Below are positions 6,018-9,288 of a stretch of DNA of 9,288 bases, one piece after another. The first letter of the stretch is position 1; each line of letters begins with the position of its first letter. The notes under the pieces were generated by a model. That model worked only from the letters and a program-made list of their open reading frames with translations, was not told the origin of the DNA and ran no database searches. The translations under genes were made by a program, and so were the position numbers. This stretch comes from an uncultured Clostridium sp. (lineage in GTDB: Bacteria; Bacillota_I; Bacilli_A; RF39; UBA660), in assembly GCA_945788325.1 (NCBI GenBank), contig CALZLL010000027.1, positions 1-9,288 on the forward strand. Reading direction: 5' to 3'.

Positions 6018-6862
6018 TGAGAAAAACTTGTAAAGATAATCCCAATAAAGGATTATCCTTTTTATATAATACTTATGTTGGTAGAATAATTTTAAAACCG
6101 CTAGTTAAAAGTAAATTTATATCAGCATTAACTGGGAAATTTATGGATTCATCTATTTCAAAATTTATGATTAAACCGTTTATAAAAAGCCATAATATTA
6201 AAATGGATGAATACGTAAACAAAAAATATAATAGTTTTAATGATTTTTTTATAAGAAATATAAAAAAAGAAGCAAGATTAATTAATGGTAGAAAAAATGC
6301 TTTAATAGCACCTTGTGATTCAAAATTAACTTGTTATAAAATTACTAAAGATTTAAAATTTAATGTAAAAAATAGTACGTATAGCGTATCTTCTTTAATA
6401 AATGATGAAAATGTTGCAAATGCCTTTAACGAAGGATATGCTCTTGTATTTAGGTTATCTCCTGAAGATTATCACCACTATTTATTTTGTGATGATGGAA
6501 TAATTATTAATAATTATAAAATTGATGGTAAATATCATAGTGTTAATCCAATAGTTTATGATAATTATAAAGTGTTTAGGGAAAATACACGTGAATGTAC
6601 ACTCGTTAAAACAAATAATTTTAAAAATATTATGTATGTTGAAGTTGGAGCTTTATTAGTAGGTAAGATATGTAATATAAAAAAGCAAGGTAAGTTTAAG
6701 AAGGGTGAAGAAAAAGGATATTTTATGTATGGAGGATCAACGGTAATCCTTTTGATTCAAAAAGATGCTTTATTAATAGATGATGAGATAATTAAAAATT
6801 CCAATAAAAACATAGAGACTTGTGTAAAATATGGTGAAAAAATTGGAGAAAAAAAGAATTAA
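6017..6862 (+). CDS. psd: Phosphatidylserine decarboxylase proenzyme
   Basis: Psd converts phosphatidylserine to phosphatidylethanolamine at the membrane, using a pyruvoyl group made by self-cleavage. The 281 residues carry FNDFFIR (74-80), APCDSKL (98-104) with the probable triad Asp101, and RLSPEDYHHYLF (146-157) with His153 as the probable triad histidine. GKYHSVNP (171-178), VEVGALLVGKI (208-218) and the cleavage site GGST (239-242) follow. Cleavage before Ser241 would give a beta chain of 240 and an alpha chain of 41 residues. GGST replaces the LGST of many proteobacterial enzymes and is a known variant. No good ribosome binding site precedes the ATG; translation is probably coupled to pssA through the TAATG overlap. 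Transcription may run on, since only an AT-only hairpin follows. Confidence 0.96.
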   Translation: MRKTCKDNPNKGLSFLYNTYVGRIILKPLVKSKFISALTGKFMDSSISKFMIKPFIKSHNIKMDEYVNKKYNSFNDFFIRNIKKEARLINGRKNALIAPCDSKLTCYKITKDLKFNVKNSTYSVSSLINDENVANAFNEGYALVFRLSPEDYHHYLFCDDGIIINNYKIDGKYHSVNPIVYDNYKVFRENTRECTLVKTNNFKNIMYVEVGALLVGKICNIKKQGKFKKGEEKGYFMYGGSTVILLIQKDALLIDDEIIKNSNKNIETCVKYGEKIGEKKN

Positions 6863-6884
6863 TATTTTTATTTAAAAAATATTA

Positions 6885-6893
6885 TGTTATTAT
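6885..6893 (+). promoter_or_regulatory. Candidate extended -10 upstream of the 6918 gene
   Basis: TGTTATTAT (6885-6893) matches the extended -10 pattern seen before four other genes here, with one mismatch. The -35 region (TTTTTA, 6865-6870) is poor. AGGAGGG (6903-6909) follows eight bases before the GTG start. The unit could also be read from the pssA promoter. Confidence 0.5.
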
Positions 6894-6917
6894 ATAAATA
6901 TAAGGAGGGTAACAAAG

Positions 6918-7724
6918 GTGGAAGAAAAAGATAAAGATATATTAAATGAAGAAGTATTACTTAAAAAAGACGTAGATGTTAGTAATAATGATGAAGAATT
7001 CTTAGAAGATTTAGATAATGATGAGTTAAAAAAAGAACCGGAATATGTTACCCGGGAGATTAATTTAGATGATTTATATGATGGTGCAATAAATAATACG
7101 GTGGTTATAGATCCAGTTACTAATAATGAAGTTTTATTGCAAAACAAAAAACCTAACTTCACAATAATTGGGATTATCGTGGCAATTATTATTTTGCTGG
7201 TTTTATACTATGTTAATAATAAAACAGATATAGGTAGAACAACTAAAAACGTGGAACCTAAAACTACTGTTAGTACTAAAAAAAATGATGTTATTGATGT
7301 TAAAAATGGTACTTTAACGTGCAATTATTCATCAAAGGGAGAGGCTGAAAGTCAAACTGCTACTTTTGTAGCTAATTACGAAAATTCGATTATAACTACA
7401 ACAAATTTTAACTTTGTAGTTATAACAAATACTGATACTGAATCAGCCGTTGTAAGTGATTTAAAAAATCAATATGAGAATTTTTTTATAAACAATGCCT
7501 CGGTTAAAGGTAATAACATTAGTTTTGAAAAAACAGATAAAGGATTTACTTTCAACGTAGAAACAGACTATGTAAATTCTGATTTTAATGGTATAACGAT
7601 AAATGACGGTCAAACGGTTTTGTTTGTAAAATCAGAAAAAGAAGATACGATTAATAGCTTAAAAGAAGCGTATACAAATAAAGGCTATAGCTGTGCTATA
7701 ACTAATAATAATGATGAGGAGTAA
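6918..7724 (+). CDS. Single-pass membrane protein with an outer two-cysteine domain, related in design to the 2992 gene product
   Basis: The 268-residue product opens with MEEKDKD, like MDDKDKD of the 2992 protein. An acidic region runs to about residue 75, a membrane helix spans about 81-99, a Thr/Lys-rich linker covers 100-130, and an outer domain of about 130 residues follows. Its only cysteines are Cys135 (LTCNYSS) and Cys259 (GYSC), 124 residues apart, one at each end of that domain. The closing segment, INSLKEAYTNKGYSC, aligns by eye with KSLESELKKEGFKC of the 2992 protein. No enzymatic motif is visible and the function is unknown; an envelope or sensor role is inference from topology. 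The start is GTG with AGGAGGG eight bases upstream. It is followed after five bases by a small membrane protein whose ribosome binding site lies inside its last codons. Confidence 0.87.
   Translation: MEEKDKDILNEEVLLKKDVDVSNNDEEFLEDLDNDELKKEPEYVTREINLDDLYDGAINNTVVIDPVTNNEVLLQNKKPNFTIIGIIVAIIILLVLYYVNNKTDIGRTTKNVEPKTTVSTKKNDVIDVKNGTLTCNYSSKGEAESQTATFVANYENSIITTTNFNFVVITNTDTESAVVSDLKNQYENFFINNASVKGNNISFEKTDKGFTFNVETDYVNSDFNGITINDGQTVLFVKSEKEDTINSLKEAYTNKGYSCAITNNNDEE
7717..7721 (+). promoter_or_regulatory. Ribosome binding site of the 7730 gene, inside the end of the 6918 gene
   Basis: AGGAG (7717-7721) lies in the last two glutamate codons of the upstream gene and eight bases before the ATG at 7730. 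The placement suggests the two genes are translated from one message, with possible coupling. Confidence 0.7.
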
Positions 7725-7729
7725 TAATC

Positions 7730-7957
7730 ATGAAAGAAATAAAAAAAATTGATGATAATGAAATACAAAGACGTAAAAGAAGTATGAAAATATTAAGAAC
7801 CTTAATGATTATACTTGATGTTTTAGCTCTTACATTACTAATTGTTCAAATAGTAATTAAAGATATTTCTTACTGGTCATACGTAATTTTAGTGCTATGT
7901 AACATAATTACTTTTTCAGTTAGAGTTGAGCCCAAAAAGAAAACTAGCAAAAAATAA
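7730..7957 (+). CDS. 75-aa two-helix membrane protein of unknown function
   Basis: I do not recognise this protein. It has a charged N-terminus (about 22 residues, many Lys and Arg), one helix at about 23-43, a short DISYW turn, a second helix at about 48-66 and a Lys-rich tail (KKKTSKK). The positive-inside rule places both ends in the cytoplasm, making a hairpin. It starts five bases after the stop of the single-pass two-cysteine protein, with a shared ribosome binding site region, so the two probably form one unit and may act together. The tail is encoded by the 5' arm of the terminator hairpin and may be shaped by it. The coding call rests on the start signals and the coherent membrane pattern; the gene is short. 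Confidence 0.8.
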   Translation: MKEIKKIDDNEIQRRKRSMKILRTLMIILDVLALTLLIVQIVIKDISYWSYVILVLCNIITFSVRVEPKKKTSKK

Positions 7958-7974
7958 TTTGCTAGTTTTTTTTT
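7935..7974. terminator. Bidirectional intrinsic terminator between the 7730 gene and the flippase gene
   Basis: AAACTAGCAAA (7941-7951) pairs perfectly with TTTGCTAGTTT (7958-7968). The stem continues through A-T and one G-T pair to about 7935/7974. The plus side has nine T after GCTAG; the minus side reads GCTAGTTTTCTTTTT. The six-base loop, 7952-7957, contains the stop of the 7730 gene. The minus gene's stop (TAG) lies in the 3' arm. Confidence 0.9.
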
Positions 7975-9266
7975 GTTATCTCTTTAACTACTATAAAAAA
8001 TACCATCATCGTTGTTACTACTATTCCGGTTATTATTGAGAATATAAGTGAATTCATTCCAAAACCAAGCCTACCTAAAATATATAAAACACCATATTTT
8101 ATAATCATAGAAATAGTTGATGTTATAAATAATTTATTGGTTTTTCCCATCGCTTGAAGTGCAATGGATAATGTTGGTTGCAGATAATAAATAAGAAAAA
8201 ACGGGCCAATTAAATATATATAATTTTCTCCAAAATTAACATTATATACTAATTTTAATATTTGTTTTGGAAAAATAAGAATAAAACCAATGCATATTAA
8301 TCCTACAATCACCGACAAAATAAGTAATTTAATTAATTTTTTATTAAATTCATTATATCTTTTTTTAGCATATGCTTTTGTTATATTTGGAAGCAGGGCT
8401 GATGCAATTGATATTGAAAAAAAACTTGGAATTGATAAAAGTGGTATTATGTATGAATTAATTATTCCATATTCTAAAGTTATATAATTAGAAGAAAAAC
8501 CGTTAGCTAGTAAAGTAGATGTAAGAATAATTGGCTCTAAGAAAAAACCAACTGATGATATTAGTCTAACTGATGTAGTTGGAATAGAAATATTTAAAAT
8601 TTCTTTTATTATTTTTTTATTAATATTTCCTTTTTCTTTGTGAACGTATTTTTTATCAATGCTTTTTTTCATTATAAATATGCTTGTTATTTCTGTTATA
8701 ACGTTAAATAATATTATAAAAATAACTGCTTTTATATCTGATTTAGAAATAGCTAATGGAAGAAAGATAATAATTAAAATAATCTTTACTATCTCTTCGG
8801 TTACATTTGTTATTGAAGCTGGCAACATATCTTCTTTACCATGTAAAAATCCTCTTTGAATACTTGATATAGTTACGAAAGGTATTATTATAGTAATAGA
8901 CCAAATAGCAGGTGTAAGCAACTTATTATGAAGCATACTAGCTATTAATGAGGCAGACAGCATAACTAATAACATTAATAATATATCAATTATAAAACCA
9001 ATTGTATAAGCATTTTTTAAAATATCTTTATTTTCATATTTTTCTTCAGCGCTTATCTTGCTAATTGATATTGGAAAACTAAACTGCGTTATACTTATTA
9101 TAAGCATCAAAGTTGGCGTTATCATTGTATATAGACCAACAACGTTTACTCCAGCAATTCTTGTGTAAATTATTTTTCCAATCATACCAAGTATTTTTGC
9201 AAGTGCACCTGATATCAATAAAATAATAATATTTTTAATGAGTAAGTTATTTTTAAATTTAATCAT
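7962..9266 (-). CDS. SpoVB/MurJ-like lipid-linked oligosaccharide flippase (MOP superfamily)
   Basis: The 434-residue product is an integral membrane protein with about 12 hydrophobic helices. The N-terminal SGALAKILGMIGKIIYTRIAG region followed by NVVGLYTMITP (41-51) is characteristic of SpoVB/YtgP-type members of the polysaccharide-flippase family. RGFLHGKEDMLP (138-149), SIASALLPNITKAYAKK (286-302) and LQAMGKTNKL (370-379) are also typical. Such proteins move lipid-linked precursors, often of peptidoglycan, across the membrane; the actual substrate cannot be read here. It is shorter than Bacillus SpoVB (about 520 residues), but both ends look natural, so I see no truncation. The ATG at 9266 fits the family N-terminus, yet no ribosome binding site precedes it and a TATAAT (9277-9272) lies only five bases upstream. 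It stands alone on the minus strand. Confidence 0.85.
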   Translation of the reverse strand: MIKFKNNLLIKNIIILLISGALAKILGMIGKIIYTRIAGVNVVGLYTMITPTLMLIISITQFSFPISISKISAEEKYENKDILKNAYTIGFIIDILLMLLVMLSASLIASMLHNKLLTPAIWSITIIIPFVTISSIQRGFLHGKEDMLPASITNVTEEIVKIILIIIFLPLAISKSDIKAVIFIILFNVITEITSIFIMKKSIDKKYVHKEKGNINKKIIKEILNISIPTTSVRLISSVGFFLEPIILTSTLLANGFSSNYITLEYGIINSYIIPLLSIPSFFSISIASALLPNITKAYAKKRYNEFNKKLIKLLILSVIVGLICIGFILIFPKQILKLVYNVNFGENYIYLIGPFFLIYYLQPTLSIALQAMGKTNKLFITSTISMIIKYGVLYILGRLGFGMNSLIFSIITGIVVTTMMVFFIVVKEITKKN

Positions 9267-9271
9267 AATAA

Positions 9272-9277
9272 ATTATA
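9272..9277 (-). promoter_or_regulatory. Possible flippase -10 box, TATAAT, very close to the ATG
   Basis: On the minus strand TATAAT ends five bases before the ATG at 9266, which would put transcription start at or next to the start codon. The -35 lies beyond the window. In DNA this AT-rich the match could be chance. Confidence 0.35.
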
Positions 9278-9288
9278 TTACTATTTTT

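Noticed and set aside
6861..6883. Hairpin AATATTTTT / AAAAATATT after psd
   Set aside because: The stem is made only of A-T pairs and has no T-run after it, so it is weak evidence for a terminator in DNA this AT-rich.
6890..7162. Open frame on the minus strand opposite the 6918 gene
   Set aside because: Its long serine runs are simply the complement of Asp/Glu/Asn-rich codons. No start signal is present.
8290..8859. Two plus-strand open frames (8290-8487 and 8659-8859) inside the flippase gene
   Set aside because: Both are antisense to conserved membrane segments of the flippase and lack ribosome binding sites.
1..9288. Defence island, mobile element, CRISPR array, prophage or toxin-antitoxin content
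   Set aside because: No transposase, integrase, repeat array, nuclease or toxin motif is visible. The genes are mostly housekeeping and envelope, with uniform composition.

Overview
The window is very AT-rich, densely packed DNA from a low-G+C bacterium. The gene set (queA and tgt, a YetF-like DUF421 protein, class II LysS, PssA and Psd, a SpoVB-like flippase), the strong AGGAGG-type ribosome binding sites and the TG-extended TATAAT promoters all point to Firmicutes/Bacilli. An uncultured, gut-type Bacilli or Mollicutes-related lineage is plausible, but that is inference. All nine tryptophans I can trace are encoded by TGG, no gene contains an in-frame TGA, and no gene ends in TGA (eleven TAA, one TAG). 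The standard bacterial code therefore fits, not the Mycoplasma code.

Layout. (1) 2-1829 is a queuosine locus: the 3' end of queA, an unrecognised 156-aa gene, a terminator, and tgt behind its own promoter. (2) 1826-2919 holds a small TIGR04086-like membrane protein on the minus strand, convergent with tgt, and a DUF421 membrane protein transcribed divergently from it. (3) 2992-5305 holds a single-pass membrane protein with an outer two-cysteine domain, then lysS. (4) 5385-6862 holds pssA and psd with overlapping stop and start, which together make phosphatidylethanolamine from CDP-diacylglycerol and serine. (5) 6918-7957 holds a second single-pass two-cysteine protein, similar in design to the one at 2992, and a 75-aa two-helix membrane protein. 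(6) 7962-9266, minus strand, is a SpoVB/MurJ-like flippase facing the previous unit across a shared bidirectional terminator.

How the genes work together. QueA acts directly after Tgt in queuosine synthesis, and PssA feeds Psd. Much of the rest is membrane or envelope protein (DUF421, TIGR04086, the two-cysteine pair, the 75-aa protein, the flippase), so the neighbourhood is housekeeping with an envelope bias. I see no mobile element, phage gene, CRISPR array, tRNA, rRNA or toxin-antitoxin pair. No gap between genes exceeds about 80 bases.

The least explained content is the paired two-cysteine proteins at 2992 and 6918, the unknown gene inside the queuosine locus, and a local gene-end pattern in which the stop codon lies in the loop of the terminator hairpin.
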